Made by a program: the position numbers and the translations under genes. 40,028 nt of DNA from Burkholderiaceae bacterium (GTDB lineage Bacteria > Pseudomonadota > Gammaproteobacteria > Burkholderiales > Burkholderiaceae_A): positions 1 to 40,028 of the forward strand of contig VERI01000013.1 of the NCBI GenBank assembly GCA_018882785.1, given 5' to 3'. The notes below the pieces were generated by a model. That model was not told the origin of the DNA, ran no database searches, and saw only the letters and a program-made list of their open reading frames with translations. Positions 25,951 to 33,566 of the stretch are shown here, piece by piece. Numbering within the stretch: position 1 is the first letter of the stretch; every line of letters begins with the position of its first letter.

Positions 25951-26706
25951 ATGCAGATCCAAGATCACACGTTTATCGTTACGGGTGGCGCCTCAGGGCT
26001 CGGTTATGTCGCTGCCTGTCGGCTTGCAGAGGCAGGTGCGAACGTGGTGATCGCAGACCTAAAACCGCCAGAGGAGCCTGCACCCAACACAGTCTTCATT
26101 CAGTGCGACGTCTCCGATGCCGCCAGCGGGGAGTCCGCAATCAGATTTGCACAACAGCAATTCGGCGGACTGCACGGCCTAATCAACTGCGCGGGTGTCG
26201 CACCCGCGGAAAAAGTCCTTAGCAAAAACGGGCCCCACGCATTGGAATCCTTCCATCGCACGATCGCCATCAATCTGACCGGTAGTTTCAACATGCTCAG
26301 ACTGGCGGCGCAGGCAATCAGCGAGGCCCCGCAGCGTTCCGGTGCAGATGAAACCGCAGGCGTAATTATCAATACCGCATCGGTCGCCGCCTTTGACGGC
26401 CAGATTGGACAGGCCGCCTATGCGGCCTCAAAGGGTGGACTTGTCGCAATGACCTTACCGATTGCCCGCGAGCTTGCCCGATCACGTATTCGTGTCATGA
26501 CGATTGCGCCGGGCATTATGGCGACCCCCATGCTGTTGGCCTTCCCTCAGGAGGTTCAAGACTCCCTGAATCAATCGGTGCCCTTCCCGGCTCGAATGGG
26601 AAAGCCAGACGAATTCGCTCGCCTGGTCATGCATGTTATCGAGAACGACTATCTCAATGGCGAGGTCATTCGCCTAGATGGCGCCATTAGGATGGCGCCC
26701 CGATAA
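25951..26706 (+). CDS. 3-hydroxyacyl-CoA dehydrogenase, HSD17B10 type (SDR)
   Basis: Short-chain dehydrogenase of 251 residues, strikingly like type II 3-hydroxyacyl-CoA dehydrogenase (2-methyl-3-hydroxybutyryl-CoA dehydrogenase). It has the nucleotide motif TGGASGLG (11-18), NCAGVAPAEK, and catalytic Ser144, Tyr157 and Lys161 in NTASVAAFDGQIGQAAY and AASKGG. The C-terminal MTIAPGIMATPML and LNGEVIRLDGAIRMAPR are characteristic. It would oxidise 3-hydroxyacyl-CoA with NAD, for isoleucine or short-chain fatty acid breakdown. Its last 20 bases overlap the 3' end of the opposing metallo-hydrolase gene. The ATG at 25951 has no ribosome-binding site but fits homologues. Confidence 0.93.
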   Translation: MQIQDHTFIVTGGASGLGYVAACRLAEAGANVVIADLKPPEEPAPNTVFIQCDVSDAASGESAIRFAQQQFGGLHGLINCAGVAPAEKVLSKNGPHALESFHRTIAINLTGSFNMLRLAAQAISEAPQRSGADETAGVIINTASVAAFDGQIGQAAYAASKGGLVAMTLPIARELARSRIRVMTIAPGIMATPMLLAFPQEVQDSLNQSVPFPARMGKPDEFARLVMHVIENDYLNGEVIRLDGAIRMAPR

Positions 26707-27619
26707 CACCTGGGCAGACAAAGATCTCGCCATCCTGAAGTAAGGCTTTGGTTTTAACGAGACTATCCAACGCCCACTGGACCGCAGCGGCAGCGCTCAA
26801 GCCCAGAAGACTGCCGCTATCGCGTAACACCTCCGCCTCTCCGAGAAGTCCAAGCAACTGGTCGATCGACGCCCGCTCGAGATCGAGCATGAGAAATTTG
26901 ACGAGCACCTTCAGCGCGTGACGTGCATTACGCTGCGGATCCTGCGCAAGCCAGTCAAGCCGACTTCGTGCGCGCCTAAGTGCAGCCCCAACATCCGAAA
27001 ACATTGGCCCATGGCCGGGAATCACAAGCACGGGGTCTAACGAGGCAATCAGATCCAGAACCTCGCCCTGTTCCCGAAATCCACTCTCACCAGAGAGCTC
27101 TGGAAAAGTGACGCCAAATCCGTCTTCCCAAAGCGCATCAGCAGAAATCAGAATACGATCACGGGCAGCGTAAAGCAGGATTGAATCCGGGTCATGGCCA
27201 GGCGCCGCGTGTACGCTCCACTTCATCCCGCCCAGCTCCAGACAATCGCCCGCCTGAAGAAATCCTGTTGGCTCAAAAGGATCGCACCGCTGCCCAGTAG
27301 CCTGATAGGTCAATCGATTCACATCCCAGGCTTTTGCGGCCTGATACGACGCAACGGGTATCAATAGCTCGGGGTGATGCCGCTCCGTAAGTGCACGATT
27401 ACCACCACAGTGATCGGAATGAAGATGGGTGTTGATAATGCGAACAAGCCTTCGACCGGAGAGAAGCCGTTCAACCAGCGTACAGGTCAGCGCCGCATGT
27501 TTTACATACCCGGTATCGATTAACGAGGCGGAATCGGGCCCATCAAAAAATAAGACGTGATTGGCCGACAGCCAATCCCGCTCGATAAATCGCATCGAAT
27601 CGGGAAGCGTAATGTCCAT
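26687..27619 (-). CDS. Metallo-beta-lactamase-fold hydrolase
   Basis: 310-residue metallohydrolase. The zinc motif INTHLHSDHCGGN is His-x-His-x-Asp-His. Further ligands are visible in APGHDPDS, ISADALW and VIPGHGPMF. The C-terminal part (about 230-310) is helical, as in the glyoxalase II-like group (MBL-fold with LACTB2-like tail). Substrate is not predictable; hydrolysis of a thioester is possible given the neighbourhood. The start is ATG at 27619 (a TTG lies one codon earlier), with no clear ribosome-binding site. It follows the DUF1289 gene by 45 bp and overlaps the opposing dehydrogenase gene by 20 bp at the stop-codon end. Confidence 0.85.
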   Translation of the reverse strand: MDITLPDSMRFIERDWLSANHVLFFDGPDSASLIDTGYVKHAALTCTLVERLLSGRRLVRIINTHLHSDHCGGNRALTERHHPELLIPVASYQAAKAWDVNRLTYQATGQRCDPFEPTGFLQAGDCLELGGMKWSVHAAPGHDPDSILLYAARDRILISADALWEDGFGVTFPELSGESGFREQGEVLDLIASLDPVLVIPGHGPMFSDVGAALRRARSRLDWLAQDPQRNARHALKVLVKFLMLDLERASIDQLLGLLGEAEVLRDSGSLLGLSAAAAVQWALDSLVKTKALLQDGEIFVCPGVIGAPS

Positions 27620-27664
27620 CAATTTCGATCGCTTATCAGTCTTGGCTCAGCTGGTTAAAAAAGC

Positions 27665-27880
27665 CTACGCTGCCGGCGGGGATGTCTCGACATTCCAATG
27701 ACCCGCCCGCTGCTGAATTTGTCGCAGCACCTGTTCACGCTCCGCACTGCTCATCTGACCCCAGAGGGCAATCTCATCGATCGTTCTCAGACAGCCAATA
27801 CAAAGCCCGGTCTGCTCAGACATCTTGCAAACCGATCTACAGGGTGACATGATCTGCGCGCTGTTGCGACTTTCAGCCAT
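27665..27880 (-). CDS. DUF1289-family small protein
   Basis: Short cysteine-containing protein of 71 residues from the ATG at 27880. SPCRSVCKMSEQTGLCIGC gives four cysteines in the DUF1289 pattern, followed by RTIDEIALWGQMSSAEREQ and a Gln/Arg-rich helix. The family is of unknown function; the Cys pattern hints at metal binding. The frame is open up to 27964, but that would run through the start of the divergent AhpD-like gene; a shorter start at 27850 (MSPCRS) is also possible. It probably forms a unit with the metallo-hydrolase gene. Confidence 0.75.
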   Translation of the reverse strand: MAESRNSAQIMSPCRSVCKMSEQTGLCIGCLRTIDEIALWGQMSSAEREQVLRQIQQRAGHWNVETSPPAA

Positions 27881-27915
27881 AGCCAAGAATAGCATCCACC
27901 CATGGAGAGATCCCC

Positions 27916-28503
27916 TTGAGCGACGCCTCAATCTGCCACTATCCCCTGCCTGAGCAGTCATCACTGCCCCAGGATATCGCCCAGCGACTGGCGGTTACCC
28001 AGGAAAAGGCGGGGTTTGTACCGAATGTGATGCGGGTACTGTCAAGAAGGCCAGAGGAGTTCCGTGCCTTTTTCGCCTATCACGATGCGCTCATGGAGGG
28101 CCCAAGCGGGCTCAGCAAGGCCGAGAGAGAGATGATCGTCGTGGCGACATCCGCCATTAACCGCTGTCCATACTGTGTGATTGCGCATGGCGCGATACTC
28201 AGAATCCGGGCCAAAAACCCCAAGATTGCTGATCAGGTTGCCACGAACTACAAGACTGCGGATATCAGCAGCAGAGAGCGTGCGATTTTAGACTTCGCTG
28301 TAAAAGTAGCGACCGCCTCGGCTGATGTCTCAGATGCCGATCGACAGGCAGCACGCCAGGCCGGTCTGTCTGAGGAAGACCTCTGGGACATTGCATCGAT
28401 CACCGCGTTTTTCGCACTGAGCAATCGACTCGCAAGCGCAACCGGCATGCGGCCCAATGACGAGTTCTATCTGATGGGACGTGTTCCGATACAAAAGCCG
28501 TAA
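27916..28503 (+). CDS. AhpD-like (carboxymuconolactone decarboxylase fold) peroxidase-related protein
   Basis: 195 residues of the AhpD fold. NRCPYCVIAHGAILRI carries the CxxC pair and the His of the peroxidase proton relay, and AIRK-like helices follow. The sequence fits the uncharacterised peroxidase-related group (PLPEQ near the N-terminus and LSRRPEEFRAFFAYHDALM before the core). It could reduce peroxide through its cysteine pair. The start is TTG at 27916, with GGAGAG well placed upstream; no ATG fits. It diverges from the DUF1289 gene, with 35 bp between starts, and converges on the racemase-like gene with a 10-bp gap. Confidence 0.85.
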   Translation: MSDASICHYPLPEQSSLPQDIAQRLAVTQEKAGFVPNVMRVLSRRPEEFRAFFAYHDALMEGPSGLSKAEREMIVVATSAINRCPYCVIAHGAILRIRAKNPKIADQVATNYKTADISSRERAILDFAVKVATASADVSDADRQAARQAGLSEEDLWDIASITAFFALSNRLASATGMRPNDEFYLMGRVPIQKP

Positions 28504-28513
28504 TGGTCAAATC

Positions 28514-29749
28514 TTAACGGGCAACGCCTGCCTCCATAAGTTGGTCAATGTCCTGTTCTCGATAACCCGCTGCACGCAGAAGCGCACGGGAGTGGCCGCC
28601 AATTTCCGGGGACTGCGCCGACACCCGTAGCGGATCCTGCTGCTCGGTCGACTGCATCGACACCGGAAAACCAGACCGAAGTCGACCCTCGGGCGTGCGC
28701 CATATTCCCGATCGCTGGGCGGCAGGTCCATGGTGTAGCGCCTCTTCTAAGGTCAATACGGGTGTCACGCAGCAATCCTCGGATGCAAAGATCTCGCGCC
28801 AATCGGCAAGTGGTTTGCGGATGAGTTCCTCTGAGACTGCCCGAATGGTGGCCTGGCCAACATCGCCCAGACTGTGGCCGAACTCGGCAAGATCCGGCCG
28901 GCCAATCACGTTGCAGAACCGGATCCAGAACTTCTGCTCCAACGCACCTACCGCAAGCCACCGGCCATCCTGTGTCGGATACAACTGATAACAGGCCGCG
29001 CCTCCGGTGATCAGTTCCTGCCCGGGCTTTGGCTCCTGACTCCGAAGCGACAGCAATCCCAGCGTGTAGACGTTGAGCGCGAGCAGGCCATCGGTCATGG
29101 AGACATCAAGAAAACGCCCCCTGCCTTTCAGCTTGGCCTCCAGCAGCGCAGCGAGTATTGCCGATACGGCGGTCATCGCACCACCTGCAAGATCTGCAAT
29201 CTGTAGACCACCAACCGCCGGTGGCTGATGGGCTGGCCGACTATGATGCAAAGTGCCGGACAGCGCCTGGTAGTTGAGATCATGGCCTGCCTGTGCGGCG
29301 AAAGATCCCGACTGGCCGTAGCCAGAAATCGCGCAATACACCAATTCCGGACGCACCGCAGAAAGCGCGGAATATCCGATCCCAAGCCGTTGCATCACAC
29401 CAGGGCGAAATCCCTCTAAAACAATATCCACGTCAACCACGAGCCGCTTGACGATGTCGACTGCCCTCGGATCGCGAAGATTGAGCGCAATCGACTTTTT
29501 ACCGCGATTCACCAGATGAAAAAACTCACCATCGCCAAATCCATCCAGCTGTGCCTCCTGCCGCATGAGGTCACCGCCATCATCCCGGGTCGCATCATCT
29601 ACGCGAATGACCTCGGCACCGAGATCCACCAGCACCTGTGAGCAAAACGGGCCGGGCAACAGGCGGCTGAAATCCAGCACACGGACGCCGGTAAGCGGAA
29701 GTTGTTTTGGGTCTGGCATTCCTAGAGACGCGGAAGCGGGAGGCTGCAT
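28514..29749 (-). CDS. CaiB/BaiF CoA-transferase family protein, alpha-methylacyl-CoA racemase-like
   Basis: 411-residue class III CoA-transferase-fold protein. GVRVLDFSRLLPGPFCSQVL and LGAEVIRVDD are the N-terminal signatures; RGKKSIALNLRDPRAVDIV follows. The active-site elements GHDLNYQALSG (His) and QIADLAGGAM (Asp) match alpha-methylacyl-CoA racemase, which epimerises 2-methylacyl-CoA so it can be oxidised. At about 411 residues it is longer than the racemases of some relatives (about 360). The start is uncertain: ATG 29749 is used; GTG 29758 and ATG 29719 are alternatives, and none has a good ribosome-binding site. It lies 25 bp downstream of tRNA-Val on the same strand and may be read with it. 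Confidence 0.85.
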   Translation of the reverse strand: MQPPASASLGMPDPKQLPLTGVRVLDFSRLLPGPFCSQVLVDLGAEVIRVDDATRDDGGDLMRQEAQLDGFGDGEFFHLVNRGKKSIALNLRDPRAVDIVKRLVVDVDIVLEGFRPGVMQRLGIGYSALSAVRPELVYCAISGYGQSGSFAAQAGHDLNYQALSGTLHHSRPAHQPPAVGGLQIADLAGGAMTAVSAILAALLEAKLKGRGRFLDVSMTDGLLALNVYTLGLLSLRSQEPKPGQELITGGAACYQLYPTQDGRWLAVGALEQKFWIRFCNVIGRPDLAEFGHSLGDVGQATIRAVSEELIRKPLADWREIFASEDCCVTPVLTLEEALHHGPAAQRSGIWRTPEGRLRSGFPVSMQSTEQQDPLRVSAQSPEIGGHSRALLRAAGYREQDIDQLMEAGVAR

Positions 29750-29774
29750 GGAAAGCACATGAAGGGAAAGATGT

Positions 29775-29851
29775 TGGTAGGCGCGATTGGACTCGAACCA
29801 ACGACCCCCACCATGTCAAGGTGGTGCTCTAACCAGCTGAGCTACGCGCCT
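29775..29851 (-). tRNA. tRNA-Val (anticodon GAC)
   Basis: A 77-nt tRNA folds perfectly on the minus strand: acceptor AGGCGCG pairs with CGCGCCT, followed by A and an encoded CCA. The D arm is GCTC-AGCTGGTTA-GAGC, the anticodon arm is CCACC-TTGACAT-GGTGG with anticodon GAC (valine, codon GUC), and the T arm is GTTGG-TTCGAGT-CCAAT. The 5' end overlaps the last ten bases of ppx, so the ppx stop codon lies inside it. No terminator is seen between it and the following CDS. Confidence 0.98.
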
Positions 29852-31419
29852 GCCGCAGAACGACGGGCCGAAACGCCGTCCTCCTGAACCGGCAGCAATT
29901 GTAGATCAATTCCGGCTTTGGCCCATTCTGCCGACTCTTGCTGGAGACTAAATACGGTCAATGGATGCTGCTCAAGCCAATCGGAGCTGATACCAAGCTG
30001 AAAACGCGCGGGCCCGCCTCGCAGCGACATGCTCGGAAGATCAAGATCGAGCCGTCTTCGGTAAAACAGGCAGGCAAGTCGGAAACACATCACGGCACTG
30101 GTATGCGCCGGTCCGGAGAGCTGCGCCTGAACCTTTGCGATTTTTCCGCGCTGGCCCAGCACGAAAATCGCCACCGCCTGCTGCTCTCTGCGGGAAAAAC
30201 CAGGAAGATCCGCATGGGTCACGATATAGGCAGAGTGCTTATGAAAACTGTTATGGGAGATCGAGTAGCCAATCTCGTGCAGACAGGAGGCCCACAGCAG
30301 CTGCTGCTCTAACTGCTCGCGCTCCTCGTCAGAACCAAGCCGCAGGCCTTTCCAGAGATTCATGGCAAGCAGACTGATACGCTGTGCCTGCGACACATCC
30401 ACCGAGTAGCGCCGCATTGCCTGCTCAACGCTGATTCGACGCATGTCGCCCTGCTGGGCGCGTCCCACCAGGTCATACAAAACACCGAGCCGCAGCGCGC
30501 CCTCGCCGTAGTGCATCACCTTGATGCCCAGCTCCTCAAATATCGCCATCATGATGGCCAGGCCGCCGGCAAATACGGGGATTCGATCCGGCCGCAGTCC
30601 AGCAATACCAGCGTCCTCTACCCGCCCAGCCTTCACCAGCCGGGCAATTAAGGCATCGAGCCCGTCCGCATGAATACCATCAGAGGCTGACCCGTTGACG
30701 CTCAGCGCCTCTGCGATTGCCTTGGCAGTTCCACTGGATCCAATTGCCTCATCCCATCCCGCTGAGACAAAGGCCTTGCGAATGACCTGAATCTCCTGAC
30801 GGGCGGCGAGAATAGCTGCCTTCATTGCGCCCCGGGTAATCGCACCTGCGGGGAAAAATTCCCGGCTAAACCGAACGCAGCCGACATACACGCTCTCGAG
30901 CACCTCTGGCGCGTGATCGCGGCCAATCACAAACTCGGTCGACCCCCCACCAATATCCACAATCAAACGTTTTTTTCCGTCCGCGGGGAGACTATGGGTC
31001 ACCCCGGAATAAATTAGTCTTGCCTCCTCCTGGCCCGCAATCACCTCAATCGGAAAGCCCAGGGCGGCCTCGGCCGTCCGGAGGAATTCCTGGCCATTCT
31101 TGGCAACGCGCAATGTATTGGTCGCGACGGCACGGACACGATCCGGAGAAAACGAGCGCAGTCGCTCGCCAAACCGCTGCAGCGCGAGAATCGCTCGGGT
31201 CTGAGAGGCTGCATCGAGCCGCTTGTCCTGGCCGAGCCCGCCGGCCAGCCGAACGACCTCTTTTAGACTGTCTAAGGGATAAATCTGAAAGCCCAGCGGC
31301 GACTCCACCACCCGGCCAATCAGCAAATGAAAGCTATTGGATCCAAGATCCGCCGCCGCAACAAGCTTGAGGGGATTCGACATGGGCATGGCGACCGTAT
31401 TGTCGCTCAAGTCTGACAC
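29842..31419 (-). CDS. ppx: Exopolyphosphatase (Ppx/GppA family)
   Basis: Releases phosphate from the ends of inorganic polyphosphate chains; GppA-type enzymes also hydrolyse pppGpp. 525 residues. The sugar-kinase/Hsp70-like nucleotide fold shows AAADLGSNSFHLLIGR and VDIGGGSTEFVIGRDHAPE, with the GSSGTAKAI motif later. The C-terminal part is helical, an HD-like domain with SCLHEIGYSISHNSFHKHSAY. It diverges from ppk, an arrangement common for this pair. The GTG at 31419 is used here; ATGs at 31389 and 31383 (MSNPLKLVAA) are alternatives. Its terminal TAG (29842-29844) is made from tRNA-Val positions 8-10. Confidence 0.94.
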   Translation of the reverse strand: MSDLSDNTVAMPMSNPLKLVAAADLGSNSFHLLIGRVVESPLGFQIYPLDSLKEVVRLAGGLGQDKRLDAASQTRAILALQRFGERLRSFSPDRVRAVATNTLRVAKNGQEFLRTAEAALGFPIEVIAGQEEARLIYSGVTHSLPADGKKRLIVDIGGGSTEFVIGRDHAPEVLESVYVGCVRFSREFFPAGAITRGAMKAAILAARQEIQVIRKAFVSAGWDEAIGSSGTAKAIAEALSVNGSASDGIHADGLDALIARLVKAGRVEDAGIAGLRPDRIPVFAGGLAIMMAIFEELGIKVMHYGEGALRLGVLYDLVGRAQQGDMRRISVEQAMRRYSVDVSQAQRISLLAMNLWKGLRLGSDEEREQLEQQLLWASCLHEIGYSISHNSFHKHSAYIVTHADLPGFSRREQQAVAIFVLGQRGKIAKVQAQLSGPAHTSAVMCFRLACLFYRRRLDLDLPSMSLRGGPARFQLGISSDWLEQHPLTVFSLQQESAEWAKAGIDLQLLPVQEDGVSARRSAAGA

Positions 31420-31456
31420 AGCCGGGGATCCGTCCGGACTTATCAGGATGGTGATG

Positions 31457-31474
31457 CTGTCACCAAAGCGTCAT
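31457..31474 (+). promoter_or_regulatory. PHO-box-like site upstream of ppk
   Basis: CTGTCAC-CAAA-GCGTCAT matches 14 of 18 positions of the enterobacterial PhoB consensus CTGTCATAWAWCTGTCAY, including the four-base spacing between the half-sites. It lies in the 80-bp gap between the divergent ppx and ppk genes and faces ppk. The same stretch includes GGTGA-TGCTG-TCACC (31450-31464), a 5-bp inverted repeat, which is a competing reading. Confidence 0.45.
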
Positions 31475-31499
31475 AGTTTCCCCCCACCATATCGGCCTT

Positions 31500-33566
31500 A
31501 TGACCCCGCCTCTTGCCCCCCTGACCGAGCACTTCCTGAACCGTGAGCTCAGCCTGCTTGCCTTTAACGAGCGGGTACTGGCAATGGCCGAGGATCCTTT
31601 GGTACCGGCACTCGAACGGCTGAAATTTATCTGCATTGTGTCAAGCAATCTCGATGAGCTTTTCGAAATTCGCGTCTCGGGCATCAAGGCGCAGCTCAGA
31701 TCCAATCCCGATCAGCTTCACCCCGACGGTTACTCAGCCACCACAACCTACAAGGCGGTCTGCGAGCGGGCAAAGGCCCTGATCGACCGGCAGTACAAAG
31801 TACTCAATAACCAGATTTTCCCTTTGCTAAAGCAGCACGGCATTCACTTTCACCTCGCGACCACGCTCAACGATGCCCAGCGCGACTGGGCCCACCAATA
31901 TTTCAGCCAAGAAGTATTACCGGTCCTCACCCCAATCGGCCTGTCGCCCACACACCCCTTTCCTCGGGTCTTAAACAAGAGCCTGAACTTTATTGTTGAA
32001 CTCGAAGGCGAGGACTCCTTTGGCCGGCAGAGCGGTGTGGCCATTGTGCAGGCCCCGCGGGCACTGCCGCGGCTCGTCGCGATGCCGAAAAAAATATCGG
32101 GCTATACCCACGGCTTTATGATGCTGTCGTCTTTTGTTCAGAGCTTTGTGCATGAGCTTTTTCCAGGCATGAAGACACTCGGTGTGCATCAGTTCCGGGT
32201 CACGAGAAACAGTGATCTGTTTGTCGACGATGAAGAAGTCACCGATCTCCGAGAGGCACTACAGGGCGAGCTTTCACAGCGTCAGTTTGGTGATGCTGTC
32301 CGGCTCGAGGTCTCCGAAGGCATTTCCGATCGCATGCTCAAACTGCTGCGTAATGAGTTTGGTCTTAATGATTCAGACTGCTATCGCGTGCATGGGCCTG
32401 TAAATATGGTGCGCCTCATGCAGCTGCCGGATCTGGTAGACGAGCCCGAGCTGAAGTTCTCCGGATTCACGCCCCGATATCCAAAGGCCTTCGAATCTTC
32501 AAACTTTTTCGAAGTCCTCCGCGCTCAAGATGTTCTGGTGCATCACCCGTATGACTCATTTTCGTCAGTCTCCGATTTCATTCGGACTGCGGCCCAGGAT
32601 CCCCAGGTCGTCGCCATCAAGCAGACCATCTACCGCACAGGCCAGACCTCCGAACTCATGGAGTCGCTGCTCAGTGCCGTGCGTGCCGGCAAAGAAGTCA
32701 CCGTTGTCGTTGAACTCATGGCCCGGTTTGATGAGGAAACCAATATCAACTGGGCATCGCGGCTCGAAGAGGCGGGCGCCCATGTGGTCTTTGGTGTCGT
32801 TGGAAATAAGACGCACGCGAAGATGAGCCTCATGGTTCGACGTGAAAAAGGCGGCATGCGCCGATATGCCCACCTGGGCACTGGAAACTACCATCCTAGA
32901 ACAGCACGGACCTACACGGACTTTGGACTATTCACCAGCCACAAAGATATCTGTGCGGATGTACACGAGGTCTTCCAGCAGCTGACGGGCCTGGGACACG
33001 CGAAACCCCTGAAGGTCTTATGGCAGTCTCCCTTTACGCTCCACGAACGGGTGCGTGAGGCGATTGAACGCGAGGCCCGCCATGCCAAAGCAGGCAAGCC
33101 CGCCAGAATCATCGCAAAGATGAATTCATTGGTGGAGCCACAGATCATCGAAGCGCTCTATAAAGCCAGTCAGACGGGCGTGAAAATCGACCTGATTGTC
33201 CGCGGGGTCTGCGTGCTGCGACCCCGGGCACCGGGCCTTTCAGAGAATATTTCAGTACGCTCGACGATTGGCCGATTTCTCGAGCACAGCAGAGTGTTTT
33301 ATTTCAAAAACGGCGGCAAGGATGATGTCTACCTTTCATCAGCAGACTGGATGGATCGAAATTTCTTCCGACGTGTCGAGCTTGCCTTTCCAATCCTTGA
33401 TCCGAAGTTAAAACAGCGGGTCATCCGGGAGGGACTGATGGTCCATCTTCGGGATAATGCCCTCTCTTGGAGCATGCGTGCCGATGGCACTTACGCAATT
33501 CGTCGGATCACTGGAACACGGCGCCGCGCATCACAAGAATTACTGATGCCTCAGGGCGCGGCCTGA
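31500..33566 (+). CDS. ppk: Polyphosphate kinase 1
   Basis: Makes polyphosphate from the gamma-phosphate of ATP, reversibly. 688 residues, the normal length. NRELSLLAFNERVLAMAEDP opens the N-terminal domain; KFICIVSSNLDELFEIRVSG follows. The catalytic domains carry the autophosphorylated histidine in YAHLGTGNYHPRTA (His458) and the second conserved histidine in FLEHSRVF (His596), with RGVCVLRPR before it. It diverges from ppx and its TGA touches the opposing permease's stop codon with no gap (TGATCA). The ATG at 31500 has no clear ribosome-binding site. Confidence 0.97.
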   Translation: MTPPLAPLTEHFLNRELSLLAFNERVLAMAEDPLVPALERLKFICIVSSNLDELFEIRVSGIKAQLRSNPDQLHPDGYSATTTYKAVCERAKALIDRQYKVLNNQIFPLLKQHGIHFHLATTLNDAQRDWAHQYFSQEVLPVLTPIGLSPTHPFPRVLNKSLNFIVELEGEDSFGRQSGVAIVQAPRALPRLVAMPKKISGYTHGFMMLSSFVQSFVHELFPGMKTLGVHQFRVTRNSDLFVDDEEVTDLREALQGELSQRQFGDAVRLEVSEGISDRMLKLLRNEFGLNDSDCYRVHGPVNMVRLMQLPDLVDEPELKFSGFTPRYPKAFESSNFFEVLRAQDVLVHHPYDSFSSVSDFIRTAAQDPQVVAIKQTIYRTGQTSELMESLLSAVRAGKEVTVVVELMARFDEETNINWASRLEEAGAHVVFGVVGNKTHAKMSLMVRREKGGMRRYAHLGTGNYHPRTARTYTDFGLFTSHKDICADVHEVFQQLTGLGHAKPLKVLWQSPFTLHERVREAIEREARHAKAGKPARIIAKMNSLVEPQIIEALYKASQTGVKIDLIVRGVCVLRPRAPGLSENISVRSTIGRFLEHSRVFYFKNGGKDDVYLSSADWMDRNFFRRVELAFPILDPKLKQRVIREGLMVHLRDNALSWSMRADGTYAIRRITGTRRRASQELLMPQGAA

